A stretch of DNA of 64,000 bases from JAKAVN01 sp963796565. GTDB lineage: Bacteria; Desulfobacterota; Binatia; Binatales; Binataceae. The stretch's first letter is position 1. Each line of letters starts with the position of its first letter. Below are positions 1 through 10,582 of the stretch, one piece after another. The stretch lies in assembly GCA_963796565.1 (NCBI GenBank), contig CAWCMA010000004.1, forward strand, positions 310,001 to 374,000. Direction: 5' to 3'. A program made the position numbers and the translations under genes. A model generated the notes under the pieces. The model was not told the origin of the DNA. It worked only from the letters and a program-made list of their open reading frames with translations, and made no database searches.

Positions 1-191
1 GCCAAATCGACGCGCTTGGTCGCCATCGCACACGGCGCCAGAGCGACGAAAGCGTTGGGGCCGGCGACCTCGGCGACCCATACCGAGGCGTAGCCGCTCT
101 CCTCGGCTTCCTGCGAAAGCTTTCCGAGTGAGCCGAAGAGCGTCGAGACAATCGAAAGATGCAGTCCGAGCTTGTTGATTTCCTGTGACAT
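1..191 (-). CDS. LLM-class (F420/FMN) oxidoreductase, N-terminal part only
   Basis: Only the first 63 codons are in the window; the gene runs off the left edge. It starts with ATG at 191 and reads MSQEINKLGLHLSIVSTLFG, followed by a pattern (leader strand, then a helix with EAEESGYASVWVAE) typical of the first beta-alpha unit of the luciferase-like monooxygenase TIM barrel. Family members are flavin- or F420-dependent oxidoreductases of diverse substrates, so no substrate can be given. It is divergent from the hydrolase at 338, leaving about 145 bp for two promoters. The family call is moderately sure; the fragment is short. Confidence 0.7.
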   Translation of the reverse strand, partial: MSQEINKLGLHLSIVSTLFGSLGKLSQEAEESGYASVWVAEVAGPNAFVALAPCAMATKRVDL

Positions 192-337
192 CGAATATCC
201 GGCGTTCGCGAAATTGCGGTCCAGCGCGATTTTGCCGTTATCGCGCGCACTTGCGCAAGCCGCCGCGAAGGTTGCTGGAGCGGGCCGGCGCAAACTATAA
301 GATGAGACGGAGCCCGCCGCGGCGAACTGTGACCCCG

Positions 338-1108
338 ATGCCTTTCTTTTATTCCGACGGCGTAAAGATTCATTACTTCGACCGGGGCCACGGCGCGCCG
401 GTGCTCATGATCCACGGCTTCGGCTCCAGCGCGGAGGAGCATTGGGTCAAGACCGGGATGCTCGAACGGCTGGCGCGGCGATGGCGCGTTATCGCTTACG
501 ACGCGCGCGGCCATGGCCATAGCGACAAGCCGCACGACGCCTCCAAATACGGGCTATCGCATATGCGCGGAGATGCCGTCGCTCTGCTCGACCATCTGAA
601 GATCGCGCGGGCACGGATGATGGGCTACTCGATGGGCGGGCGAATCACGCTCGAGGTGCTGATGCGCCATCCGGAACGCCTGAGCGCGGTGGTGCTCGGC
701 GGCTACGGTGAGGGCGGACAGATAGCGACTCCCGGCCAGCGCCATCGCATCGCGGCCGCGTTGTTGGCGGAAGATCCCGCGGTGATCGAGGATGTCCTGG
801 CGCGCCGTTTTCGCCGCGGCGCCGAGCGCAACGGCAAGGACCTGCGCGCGCTCGCCGCTTGCATCGGCGCCGAGGAGACGACCGACGCGGCCTCGACGAT
901 CGACTACGCCGCGCTCGCACGTGCGGCGGCGCCCGTGCTGATCGCGACCGGCGACAAAGACGTTATCGCGGGCGACCCGCGGCCGCTGGCGGGACGATTC
1001 CGCAACGCGCGCGCGGTGCTGCTGGAAGGCGGCGAGCATACGACACTGCCCGCCGATCCGCGCTTTCATCAGGCAGTCGAGGATTTCCTGGCGACGGTTC
1101 CCGAGTGA
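338..1108 (+). CDS. alpha/beta hydrolase
   Basis: A 256-residue cytoplasmic alpha/beta hydrolase. The ATG at 338 is chosen because the homologous fold begins with FFYSDGVKIHYFDRG; the open frame continues upstream to 185 but with arginine-rich sequence lacking any family feature. Visible motifs are the oxyanion-hole HGFGSS, the nucleophile elbow GYSMGG (Ser), and a late GGEHTTLPADP segment that supplies the catalytic His; an Asp is expected in the TGDKDVIAG stretch. Substrate cannot be told: esterases, haloperoxidase-like and C-C hydrolases share this pattern. No signal peptide. The next gene (gspN) is convergent. Confidence 0.88.
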   Translation: MPFFYSDGVKIHYFDRGHGAPVLMIHGFGSSAEEHWVKTGMLERLARRWRVIAYDARGHGHSDKPHDASKYGLSHMRGDAVALLDHLKIARARMMGYSMGGRITLEVLMRHPERLSAVVLGGYGEGGQIATPGQRHRIAAALLAEDPAVIEDVLARRFRRGAERNGKDLRALAACIGAEETTDAASTIDYAALARAAAPVLIATGDKDVIAGDPRPLAGRFRNARAVLLEGGEHTTLPADPRFHQAVEDFLATVPE

Positions 1109-1139
1109 GGGCCCGGAGCTATCTGATGATTTTCGGCAG

Positions 1140-1340
1140 CCTCATTCGTTCCCCCCTATTGCTTTGGGGGAGGGCAGAGTGGGGGTCCAGGCGGTTCAAA
1201 ATCTCTGCCGGAACCGCCTCTATCTGGAGCACCAAAGACTAAACGAGGAAGCGCCGCAACAAACAGACATCCGGCGCTTCCTCCCTCCCCACATCCATCC
1301 TCGCCCAAGACAATTGGGGGAGGAGGTCAGAAACGTTCGC
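1140..1340. repeat. MITE-like intergenic repeat with 12-bp inverted arms
   Basis: The space between the convergent hydrolase and gspN carries a structured element. Arms GAGGAAGCGCCG (1245-1256) and CGGCGCTTCCTC (1272-1283) are perfectly complementary around a 15-nt loop. Runs of C and G (ccccccta, ctttggggga) lie on the left and caattgggggagg on the right. A similar arrangement (CGA-x-GAAGCGC ... GCGCTTC-x-TCG, plus a shared TGACCTCCT-type end) occurs at about 41160-41260, so this looks like a dispersed repeat family rather than a simple terminator. It could still act as a bidirectional terminator. Confidence 0.45.
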
Positions 1341-1388
1341 TGGCGTCACGGCCCCAGGGGTGGTGGGCGCTGGAAAGGGTTTGGTGTC

Positions 1389-2252
1389 TCAGCTAATCGT
1401 TGGAGTCAGCAGCGGGCCGCTCAGCATATAGGGCCGCGGGCCCGGCGGATGGGGCAGCAGTCCGAACAGCACGCCCAAGCGTTTGCGCCCTTCGGCCGAG
1501 GGTTCGATAGTCAATTCGAGATCGATACGGCTTTGCCTGATGTCGGGGCCGAGACGAATCGTTCCTTGTCCCTGGATCGCGCCGTCGGGCCCGTGGCCGC
1601 TCAGCTCACTCACCCGTAACGCGCCCCCGCGCGCGAGCTTCAGTGCGCCCTCGACCTGGCCGAGACGGATTGGCGCGAACCCTTCCGCCACCTGGATCGT
1701 TAGATCGGCGGTGCGGAAATTGAGTTCGCCGGTGGTCGCGGCCGCGTCATTGCTCGCCAGTTCGGCCCATCCTCCGCCGGAGATCCGCCCGAGCACGTTG
1801 GCCCCGAGCGCGCGCAACGCCGCCAGCCGCGCGAGGCCCATATCGCGCAGCGCGAAGTTGACGCCGATTTCCGTTCCTTTGCGGTAGGCGGTCGCGCTCA
1901 GCGTGCCGCCGTAGAGTCGCGCATGCAGGCGCACACCGGGCTCGCCGAGCAGCAACGCGCCGAGCGCTGGGGCGAGCGTCACGTCGGGGCTTTCGATCTC
2001 GAACGGCGAGGCGGGCTCGAGCGAGACCACGCGCACGTCGCTAAGCGCCGCGCCCAGCGGCAGGCTCAGGCCCTGGCTCGAGGAACTGAAGCCGAGGCTT
2101 AGCGGCTGCAGCAGCGCGGTGAGCGTCGCCGCGTAGGGAAAAGTCGCCGCGAGCGAGGCGATGAAGACGGTGGCGCCGAAGGCGGAGTAGACGATCGCGC
2201 TGCGCTGTTCGCGCGCAAAATCACCCAGGCGTGCGGCAAAACCGTCAGCCAT
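1389..2252 (-). CDS. gspN: type II secretion system protein GspN
   Basis: A 287-residue protein with one N-terminal membrane segment (roughly residues 20-40, AIVYSAFGATVFIASLAATF) and a mostly beta C-terminal part with repeated LELTIEPS/GELNFRTADL type strands. This fits the deltaproteobacterial-style GspN, an inner-membrane-anchored accessory protein of type II secretion. It is the last gene of the gspE-to-gspN operon and overlaps gspM by 8 nt, which supports the start. The gene is assigned as much from position and architecture as from motifs, as the family is weakly conserved. Confidence 0.8.
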   Translation of the reverse strand: MADGFAARLGDFAREQRSAIVYSAFGATVFIASLAATFPYAATLTALLQPLSLGFSSSSQGLSLPLGAALSDVRVVSLEPASPFEIESPDVTLAPALGALLLGEPGVRLHARLYGGTLSATAYRKGTEIGVNFALRDMGLARLAALRALGANVLGRISGGGWAELASNDAAATTGELNFRTADLTIQVAEGFAPIRLGQVEGALKLARGGALRVSELSGHGPDGAIQGQGTIRLGPDIRQSRIDLELTIEPSAEGRKRLGVLFGLLPHPPGPRPYMLSGPLLTPTIS

Positions 2253-2913
2253 TGCGGCCCAGTGCGACGCAGGTCATCTCGACGTCGAAAGTATGCGAAT
2301 CCTGCGAGCGCCGGGTGACGTGCAGGGTCGATACCGTCACAGGGATGCTGAGCGCACTGAGCCCATAGAGCGTATCGACGATCTGCGGAAGGCTGAGCGC
2401 GTTGAGCTTGAGTTCGATGGTGTACTGTTTCAGCCCTCCCGGGATCGCTTTCTCGGCCGGTGTGATCGAGCCGATCTTGTCCTTGCCCGGCGCATGCGTG
2501 AGCGCCTGCTCGACCACCGAGAAGAGCGAGAAGTCACCGCTTGCAGGGACCGTGCGCGCGCGCATCGTAGCCAGGTCGACGCGCAGGCGCCGATACGTGC
2601 GCATCATGTGCGCGACGTCGACGGCGTCGTGCTGGCGCTCCTGGATGCGATCGCCAAGCCCGCCGAGCGCGCCCTGGATTGGCAGGTAGATAAAGTTGAA
2701 GACGATGAAGAGCGCAATCAGCGCGCCCGCAACTTTCACCAGGAGACGCTCGCGCCGCTCGAGCTTCTGGTAACGCGCGCGCACCGCCGCGGCCGCTGGA
2801 GCGGCCGCCGTGCGCACGCGCTCGGTTCCGGTGCTCCAAATAGCGGAGAGGCGCTCTCGCATCGCGTCGGCGGTTCCGGCGGCCATCGTTCGCACTCGCT
2901 CCAGCATCGACAT
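2245..2913 (-). CDS. gspM: type II secretion system protein GspM
   Basis: A 222-residue bitopic inner-membrane protein. An N-terminal cytoplasmic helix of about 50 residues leads to KLERRERLLVKVAGALIALF, where ERR/ERxL just before the membrane helix (about 58-80) is the usual GspM hallmark. A periplasmic coiled coil (DRIQERQHDAVDVAHMMRTY) and a ferredoxin-like domain follow. GspM pairs with GspL on the secretion platform. The start lies 3 bp after the gspL stop and the end overlaps gspN. Confidence 0.85.
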   Translation of the reverse strand: MSMLERVRTMAAGTADAMRERLSAIWSTGTERVRTAAAPAAAAVRARYQKLERRERLLVKVAGALIALFIVFNFIYLPIQGALGGLGDRIQERQHDAVDVAHMMRTYRRLRVDLATMRARTVPASGDFSLFSVVEQALTHAPGKDKIGSITPAEKAIPGGLKQYTIELKLNALSLPQIVDTLYGLSALSIPVTVSTLHVTRRSQDSHTFDVEMTCVALGRNG

Positions 2914-2916
2914 CGC

Positions 2917-4368
2917 CTACTCCATCATCTCACCGCGGACCGCCGCGGTGAGCCGGAACTCGACTTTGCTCGGATCGGACCCTGCGGTGGCATGGGTGAC
3001 CTGGATATCGCGGAAGTAGCCGCTCAAGTCCAGCGCTTTTTTGACCCGGTCGACGGTCGCGAACGAATCCGCCATGCCGTCGAGCTTGATGGTGCCTTCG
3101 TCGAGCGTGAAATCGACGATCTCCGCGCCGAGATGCGGCGGCAGCGCGCGCGCGAGCGCGAGCAAGGTGTCGAGCGGCGAAGCCGACGCGCCTGCACCGC
3201 CCATCAAGTGCAACTCTTTCTCCATCGCGGCCACTTGTGCGGCGAGTCGGGTCTTGGCGACGGCGCCAGGGACATGCCGGCCCAGCGCGGGCGCGGCGAT
3301 AGCCGCGACTTCGCGGTTCGCTTGCGCCAGCCGGCGCAGATTGGCGGAAACCTTGAGTCCGACATGCAGCGCGATCGCGGCCGCCGCCACGCTCGCCAGG
3401 ATGAAGCTCGTGCGCCACGGACGGAGCCTGCCCGTGCGGCCGCGAAAGGTGAACTCGCCCTGGCGGAAATTGAGCAGCTCGACCGCCGCGCTCGGCGCCA
3501 CGCCGAGCAGCATCGCGAGGCATCCCGCAAAGCGCGTCGAGCGCGCGGAGAGTGGTCCCAGCAGCGCTATGCAGTCAAATTCGTCAAGCGTATGGACCGG
3601 CACGGCGAGCGACTCGGCCAACCGGCGGCGCACGTCCGGCGTGGCCGCCATCGGTCCGGTCAGCACCAGCTCGGGGAGCGCGTGATCGGAGCTGTGGGCG
3701 AGCAGAGTCTGACGCACCGCGCCCAAAATCGCCGAAGTGCCGGGTGCGGGCGTGCCGTTGGCCGGGCCAAGTTCGGCCACGACGGTGCGGATCGCGCGTG
3801 GCATCCCGGCGCCGTCGAGCAGCACCATCGAGGTCGAGCCCTGGTCGAGGTCGACCAGCAGATGTGCGCCACCGCTGCCGTTGCGCACGCGCGCCAGCAG
3901 TGCGGCCAGCGCAAGCGCGCTCAGCGTGACCGTGGTGGGATTGATTCCGGCACGCGCGAGCAATTCGAGATGGCGGCGCAGGTCTTCCTTACGCACCATC
4001 GCGGCCATCACCAGCGTCTTGTCGTCTTCCTGGCCCACGCGGGTGAAAGCGACTACCGATTCGTCGACGCTTACGGGCAGATGCTCTTCCAGCGCGAAGG
4101 GCACGGTCTGGGTCAGCCGGCGCTGATCCTTGAACGGCAGCGAGAGCATCCGCTTGACCACCAGTTCGCCTGGTAGCGCGCTCAGGATGAGGTCGGGCTC
4201 GCCCGCCTCGTCGAGCAAGCGAGCAAGCGCGGGGGCGAGGTCCGCCTCGTCGGGCGCCCGGCGCTCCTCGACCACCTCGAGCATCGTGAGCGAATTCCAG
4301 TTGCGCTCGGCCAGTGCGCCGCGCACCGAGTCGCCCGCGATCTCGATCGCCAGTATTCGCTGCGCCAT
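2917..4368 (-). CDS. gspL: type II secretion system protein GspL (actin-like assembly platform protein)
   Basis: A 483-residue protein. Residues 1 to about 300 form an actin-like ATPase fold of the GspL/PilM type (ILAIEIAGDSVRGALAE at the start, LSALPGELVVKRMLSLPF, then LLVDLDQGSTSMVLLDGAG as the second phosphate-loop-like element). A membrane helix follows at about 336-354 (FILASVAAAAIALHVGL) and a periplasmic ferredoxin-like domain ends the protein. GspL links the cytoplasmic ATPase GspE to the membrane platform through GspM. Six bp separate it from gspK. Confidence 0.9.
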   Translation of the reverse strand: MAQRILAIEIAGDSVRGALAERNWNSLTMLEVVEERRAPDEADLAPALARLLDEAGEPDLILSALPGELVVKRMLSLPFKDQRRLTQTVPFALEEHLPVSVDESVVAFTRVGQEDDKTLVMAAMVRKEDLRRHLELLARAGINPTTVTLSALALAALLARVRNGSGGAHLLVDLDQGSTSMVLLDGAGMPRAIRTVVAELGPANGTPAPGTSAILGAVRQTLLAHSSDHALPELVLTGPMAATPDVRRRLAESLAVPVHTLDEFDCIALLGPLSARSTRFAGCLAMLLGVAPSAAVELLNFRQGEFTFRGRTGRLRPWRTSFILASVAAAAIALHVGLKVSANLRRLAQANREVAAIAAPALGRHVPGAVAKTRLAAQVAAMEKELHLMGGAGASASPLDTLLALARALPPHLGAEIVDFTLDEGTIKLDGMADSFATVDRVKKALDLSGYFRDIQVTHATAGSDPSKVEFRLTAAVRGEMME

Positions 4369-4374
4369 CGGCGG

Positions 4375-5328
4375 CTAACCTTCCTGCCAGCTCGCCAGCA
4401 TCGAGGTGCCATTGGCGTTGCGGCGAAAGGTGCCGGTGATGCGCCGGCGCGTGCCCGCGAAGACCCCGACGCCGGTGAGGGTGAAGTAGGCGCTGCGTGT
4501 GGTGATGAGCTTCATCAGAGGCGTGGCGGCGTCGCCCAGTCCGGCCAGATTGCCGACGTCGGTTATCATCAGGAACGGCTGCACCGATCGGGCCTGAATA
4601 ATTTGCTTGACCATCGAGGTGTCGTTGGACAACTGGGGCACCAGCGCGGCGATAACCTCGGGCGGCGCGGTATTGATGTTCACGCGCGGCTCGGGCGCAG
4701 CCGTCAGGAACTGTTGCAGTCGGAGAAAGGTCGCGTCGTCCACCCCCCGGATCATCCTGAGATCGCCGATGGTCGGCATCGGGCCATTACGCGGCTCGTA
4801 CGGGGGTATCAACCGCAGGTAATAGTCGGATTCGGCCCCCCCCGGTGATTCGATACCATCGGGGTCGAGCCAGTCAACTATGGCCGGAATGATCGCGGGG
4901 GAAACCCCGATGTTTGTGAACAGGCGCTCGACGATCGCGAGGTACGGGGGATTGGGCTGTCCGGTGCGCGGATTGATGAGCAGGTTGATATCGATCTTGC
5001 GCGCTTCGTCGACGATCGACACCTGGGCTGCTCCGCCGCCCAGGGGCACTGGCGGGTAGGGCATCGCCCACTGCTCGTCCAACCCGTCGTGCGGGGTCTT
5101 GGCGAGCGCGTCCTGCTGCGCGTCGGTCGAGAGCAGCGAGAGGCCGACGCCGATCGCCGAACGGGCGAGGTACTCGGCCCGCAGCTGGTTGGCCTGGCCC
5201 GCCGCCGAGCGGTAGCCGAGCGACGCCGAGGTGGTGAAATCCATCACCAGCATCGTCATCAGCGCCAACGCCATCATCGTGACCAGCAGCGCGACGCCGC
5301 GTTCGCTCTTTTTCGCCGCGTCTACCAT
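4375..5328 (-). CDS. gspK: type II secretion system minor pseudopilin GspK
   Basis: A 317-residue large minor pseudopilin. The prepilin cleavage region is ERG/VALLVTMMALALMTMLV (Gly at residue 11), with GspK's usual departure from the canonical FTLIE. It is followed by the alpha domain with the NIDLLINPRTG-like helix-hairpin-helix and the RVNINTAPPEVIAAL segment that is diagnostic for GspK. It is believed to cap the pseudopilus tip with GspI and GspJ, and is expected to be processed by a prepilin peptidase not encoded here. It overlaps gspJ by 7 nt. Confidence 0.93.
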   Translation of the reverse strand: MVDAAKKSERGVALLVTMMALALMTMLVMDFTTSASLGYRSAAGQANQLRAEYLARSAIGVGLSLLSTDAQQDALAKTPHDGLDEQWAMPYPPVPLGGGAAQVSIVDEARKIDINLLINPRTGQPNPPYLAIVERLFTNIGVSPAIIPAIVDWLDPDGIESPGGAESDYYLRLIPPYEPRNGPMPTIGDLRMIRGVDDATFLRLQQFLTAAPEPRVNINTAPPEVIAALVPQLSNDTSMVKQIIQARSVQPFLMITDVGNLAGLGDAATPLMKLITTRSAYFTLTGVGVFAGTRRRITGTFRRNANGTSMLASWQEG

Positions 5329-6017
5329 TGCGTGAAGGCCATCGGCAGCGTGATCTGGGTCGAGAGCGCGACCGGCGCGCCGCCGGGGCCCGCCATCACG
5401 AGGTCGATCGCGATCGCCTGCGGAAGCTGCGTGCCCGGGGGCATACTGCTCGAGTTCCAGCTCTCCAGCCAGATGTTGCCGTTGAAATAGCGCACGTGGA
5501 AGGACAGCACGTTGCCGGCCAGCACCACCGGCGGCGCGATCTGGATGCCCGCGGTGGCGCCCAGCAGGGCGCTACGCTGCTGGCGCATCAGCATGTACCA
5601 TCCCTGGTGTTGCGGATTGGGCTGGCCGCTGTAGGAGATTAGCTCTTCGGCGCCAAAGGAGCTGATACCACGGCGATGGCCGGAGTCGAGAGTTGAAATG
5701 ATCAGGTTGTCGAGCGGCGCGCCGTTTTGCATATGGCCCTGGCCGATCAGCATTACGTTGCTCGCGATTAGCGGGGTCTGGACCGCGCCGTGCAGCTCGT
5801 TGGTCAACTGGGCGAGGACCGCACGCGCTTGACGGTTGCTCAGCAATCGGCCTTCGGCGTGGGTCTTGCCGGCGGCCACGGCGTGGAACGCGCCCGCCAG
5901 CATCACCATGACAACCCCGAGAATCGCCACCGCGAGCATTATCTCGATCAGCGTGAAGCCGCGGCTGAGCCCGTGGCGCGGCGGTGCAAGGCTGCGATCT
6001 GTGCGGCGCACGGCCAT
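5322..6017 (-). CDS. gspJ: type II secretion system minor pseudopilin GspJ
   Basis: A 231-residue minor pseudopilin. A 20-residue basic leader ends in SRG before FTLIEIMLAVAILGVVMVML, a class III prepilin signal with Glu at mature position 5. The remainder is a beta-rich globular domain of the usual GspJ length. It forms the tip complex with GspI and GspK. The stop of gspI and the ATG of gspJ share a base at 6017, and it overlaps gspK. Confidence 0.92.
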   Translation of the reverse strand: MAVRRTDRSLAPPRHGLSRGFTLIEIMLAVAILGVVMVMLAGAFHAVAAGKTHAEGRLLSNRQARAVLAQLTNELHGAVQTPLIASNVMLIGQGHMQNGAPLDNLIISTLDSGHRRGISSFGAEELISYSGQPNPQHQGWYMLMRQQRSALLGATAGIQIAPPVVLAGNVLSFHVRYFNGNIWLESWNSSSMPPGTQLPQAIAIDLVMAGPGGAPVALSTQITLPMAFTQW

Positions 6018-6535
6018 CAGTCCTCTGGCGGCGGGGCGGAGCCTGGCGATCCGTTCGGTGCCGCGCCTTGCGCCGGCTGGCCCTGCGGCGTGACCACCTG
6101 CGGCGCCGGATTGTGCATGAACTCGACCACCGAGTAGTTGCGTCCGAGGTGAGGGCCGTAAAGCACGTGAATTTCGACCATCCGCAGGTCATGGAAAACC
6201 GACGACGGCGTGACCGAGCGCGTCCAGCGGAAGTTGGGATAGCGGCCGGAGTACATCTGGTCGAAGTTGCCGCTGGTGGCGCCGAGTGCCGGGAAACGCT
6301 CGAGCTCGGCCTGCGTCATGAGGGCCTGCGCGAGCATCGCGGCGCGCGAGATGTCCTGTCCGCGGATGACGCTTTGGAGGTCCTGATGCTCGAGCGAAAG
6401 CAGCGCGAGCAGGGCGATGCCGAGCACGGCGATCGCGATCATCACCTCGAGCAGCGTAAAGCCGGCCCACATGGCGCGCGCGATTTTTCCGGCGGCCGCG
6501 CTCGGCCCGGCGAGGGTGTTCGGCCCGGGGCTCAT
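6017..6535 (-). CDS. gspI: type II secretion system minor pseudopilin GspI
   Basis: A 172-residue pseudopilin starting at ATG 6535, which overlaps the gspH stop as ATGA. The frame is open farther upstream but that part is the shadow of gspH. After a 25-residue leader the cleavage site is WAG/FTLLEVMIAIAVLGIALLAL. The C-terminus is a low-complexity Pro/Gly/Ala tail (about 25 residues) not usual for GspI. It nucleates the pseudopilus tip with GspJ and GspK. Confidence 0.9.
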   Translation of the reverse strand: MSPGPNTLAGPSAAAGKIARAMWAGFTLLEVMIAIAVLGIALLALLSLEHQDLQSVIRGQDISRAAMLAQALMTQAELERFPALGATSGNFDQMYSGRYPNFRWTRSVTPSSVFHDLRMVEIHVLYGPHLGRNYSVVEFMHNPAPQVVTPQGQPAQGAAPNGSPGSAPPPED

Positions 6536-7161
6536 TGCGTATTGGCGAGCGCTGTGACCGGCGGCACGTCGCCGCTCACGATTCCGACGTCGCCGGTCAG
6601 CGGATTGAAACTCAACGTCATGACCTCGCCCGAAACACTGGCCAGATGGATGACCGTCGCGTCGACGTAGCCCTCGGGATAGAACTGGCAGCTTATCGAG
6701 CCCGCTTTGGCCCCGCCGATCCCCTCGACCGAGACGTCGCGCAGAATGAGCCCCGGCGGCATCACGACCTTGTCGCCCCACGGGCCGCTATAAGGGAGGA
6801 ATTTGGGCGCGGGCCCATAGGGATCCAGGCGCGTGACGTAGTAGCCGTTGTGGTCAAGGTCGAAGGTCATTCGGTAGATGACTTTCTGGTTCGAGGCTTC
6901 GTCATAGAGATAGTTGGCGCGTCCGGCAAGGCGGCGCGCTTCGCTCTTGAGCTGGGCGCCGTGGAACCCTCCCAGGTATGGGATCGCCAGTGTCATCATC
7001 AGCCCCATGATGAAGATCACGACGGCGATTTCGAGCAGGGTGAAGCCGGGCGCGCCGCCCGCGGGAGTACGCCGCTCCAGGCCCGCGCGCGCCGCGCCGC
7101 CGCGCACAGTAACCGGCGGCTCGAATCGCGCCCGCGCGCGCCTGGAGCGAGGCTGGGTCAC
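6532..7161 (-). CDS. gspH: type II secretion system pseudopilin GspH
   Basis: A 209-residue pseudopilin read from GTG at 7161, which overlaps the gspG stop as GTGA; upstream sequence in frame is the shadow of gspG. The prepilin site is APG/FTLLEIAVVIFIMGLMMTL. With this start the leader is 39 residues, rich in Arg and Pro, which is much longer than in usual prepilins; a shorter form from an internal non-ATG codon is possible. The globular domain contains the FDLDHNGYYVTRLDP strand pair typical of GspH. It sits between GspG and the tip complex. Confidence 0.88.
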   Translation of the reverse strand: MTQPRSRRARARFEPPVTVRGGAARAGLERRTPAGGAPGFTLLEIAVVIFIMGLMMTLAIPYLGGFHGAQLKSEARRLAGRANYLYDEASNQKVIYRMTFDLDHNGYYVTRLDPYGPAPKFLPYSGPWGDKVVMPPGLILRDVSVEGIGGAKAGSISCQFYPEGYVDATVIHLASVSGEVMTLSFNPLTGDVGIVSGDVPPVTALANTQ

Positions 7162-7619
7162 GACGAACTGCCGTCGATATCTTCGTCCTTGCCGGTGCCG
7201 CCAGGCTTGCCGTCGGCGCCGAACGATTTCAGCGCGTAGGCGTTGCCGTCGCTCTGGTAGAAGTACGGGGTGCCCCATGGATCGAGCGGCACCTTTTCAA
7301 TGTAGCCGCCTTGCTCGTAATTGGCCGGCTGCCGGCCGCCGGTCGGCGCGCTGACCAGCGAGGTCAGGCCCTGGTCGCTGGTCGGGTAGTAGCCGTTGTC
7401 GAGATAGTAGCGGTCGAGCGCGGTTTTGATCTCGGAGATGTCGGCCTCGGCCTTGGTGCGCTTGGCCTTATCGGTGGCGCCTCTGAGGCTTTGCACCACG
7501 ATAGTGGCGAGCAGTCCGAGGATCAGGATGACGACCATGATCTCGATCAGCGTGAAGCCCGCTTCGAGCTTGTGCAGCCGCGGCGTTCGTTCCATTGTTA
7601 TGCGCCCCCGTGTCGTCAT
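7158..7619 (-). CDS. gspG: type II secretion system major pseudopilin GspG
   Basis: A 153-residue major pseudopilin. The leader ends in LEAG (Gly 21) before FTLIEIMVVILILGLLATIV. The downstream signature is complete: KAKRTKAEADISEIKTALD helix, YYLDNGYYPTSDQGLTSLV, and VPLDPWGTPYFYQSDGNAY. A C-terminal acidic stretch (GKDEDIDG) matches the calcium-binding end of the family. GspG polymerises into the pseudopilus that pushes folded substrates through the outer membrane secretin. The ATG at 7619 overlaps the gspF stop as ATGA; a second ATG lies eight codons in. Confidence 0.96.
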   Translation of the reverse strand: MTTRGRITMERTPRLHKLEAGFTLIEIMVVILILGLLATIVVQSLRGATDKAKRTKAEADISEIKTALDRYYLDNGYYPTSDQGLTSLVSAPTGGRQPANYEQGGYIEKVPLDPWGTPYFYQSDGNAYALKSFGADGKPGGTGKDEDIDGSSS

Positions 7620-8836
7620 TTCATCAACTGGTTCAATTGGAAGATTGGCAGCAGGATCGCCAGCATCATGAACAGGATAATCCCCGCCATCGCCAAGGTC
7701 ATCAGTGGCTCCAGCAGCGTGGTGAGCTGGTTGAGCGAGCGCTCGACTTCGCGTTCGTAAGTGTCGGCCACCCGCTCGAGCATCGACTCGAGCTCGCCCG
7801 AGCGTTCGCCCACGCGGATCATCTCGATCAAGAGCGGCGGAAACAATCCACTCTGGGCCAGCGGGTGAGTCATCCCGTGGCCCTCGCGAATCGAGGTGCG
7901 GCTCTCTTCGACCGCGTCGGCCATCAGTCCGTTAGTAACCACGTGCTTGACCGAGGCCAGCGCGGGCAGCAATTGCACCCCGCTTTGCAGCATCGTGGCC
8001 AGCGTGCGCGAAAAACGCGCGCACAACACGCGGATGACCGTCCCGCCGATGTACGGCATGTGCAGAAGCCAGGTGTCGTAAAGGCGCCGGCCCCGTTTGG
8101 TCGAGAGCCCATACATGATTCCGGCGACGGTGCCTCCGATCAGCAACAGCAGGAGCATCCAGTAGCCCGAGATAAAGTTCGAGATCGTGATCAGAATTAC
8201 GGTGGGCAAGGGCAGGGCGGCGTTGCTCTGCTGAAAGATGGTAGCGACCTGCGGCACCACGTAACTCATCAGGAAAAACATGATCGCGCCGCCCACGCAT
8301 ACCATGATCACCGGGTAGGTCAGCGCGTGAGTCACTTTGGCCTTGAATTCGGCCTGATTTTCGCTGAAGTCGGCGACCCGGTTGAGCACGGTCTCGAGCG
8401 CGCCAGCGGCCTCGCCCGCGCGCACCATCCCGATATACAGGTCGGAGAAAGTGTCGGGATGGGCGGCGAGCGCGTCGCCCAGCGAGGTGCCCTCGCGCAC
8501 GCGCTCGCGAACCTGAGAGAGCAGGCGCTTGGCTACCGGCCGGGTCGATTGGTCGGCCAGCGCGGCGAGCGCGTCGACCAGTTGCACGCCCGCGCCGAGC
8601 AGCGAGCTTAGCTGACGCGTGAGCAGAGAAAGCTCGGCGGGTGGGATACGCCGGCCGAAGGACGGAAAGTAGTCGCTTAGGCTGCGCTTGACCGCCGCCG
8701 CTTCCTCCGCCAGGTCGATGGGAAAGATGCCGCGCTCGCGCAGCTTGCCGCGCGCCGTGCGTACGCTGTCCGCGTCGACGACGCCGGCTACCGAGCGGCC
8801 GTTGGCGGCCAATCCACGATAGGCGAAAACAGGCAT
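7616..8836 (-). CDS. gspF: type II secretion system inner-membrane platform protein GspF
   Basis: A 406-residue polytopic protein with two repeated cytoplasmic GspF domains and three membrane helices (about 172-192, 224-243 and 378-400). N-terminal PVFAYRGLAANGRSVAGVVDA is characteristic, as are LLTRQLSSLLGAGVQLVDAL in the first and ARFSRTLATMLQSGVQLLPA in the second repeat. It forms the base on which the pseudopilus is assembled by GspE. It starts 25 bp after gspE. Confidence 0.95.
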   Translation of the reverse strand: MPVFAYRGLAANGRSVAGVVDADSVRTARGKLRERGIFPIDLAEEAAAVKRSLSDYFPSFGRRIPPAELSLLTRQLSSLLGAGVQLVDALAALADQSTRPVAKRLLSQVRERVREGTSLGDALAAHPDTFSDLYIGMVRAGEAAGALETVLNRVADFSENQAEFKAKVTHALTYPVIMVCVGGAIMFFLMSYVVPQVATIFQQSNAALPLPTVILITISNFISGYWMLLLLLIGGTVAGIMYGLSTKRGRRLYDTWLLHMPYIGGTVIRVLCARFSRTLATMLQSGVQLLPALASVKHVVTNGLMADAVEESRTSIREGHGMTHPLAQSGLFPPLLIEMIRVGERSGELESMLERVADTYEREVERSLNQLTTLLEPLMTLAMAGIILFMMLAILLPIFQLNQLMK

Positions 8837-8860
8837 CGCTAGTGAACTTGGAATGCCGGC

Positions 8861-10582
<1,722 letters not shown>

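Noticed and set aside
2293..4176. 627-residue plus-strand frame opposite gspM and gspL
   Set aside because: It is the antisense shadow of the gsp genes, with Arg/His/Gln-rich composition and no start signal; the minus strand has clear family motifs.
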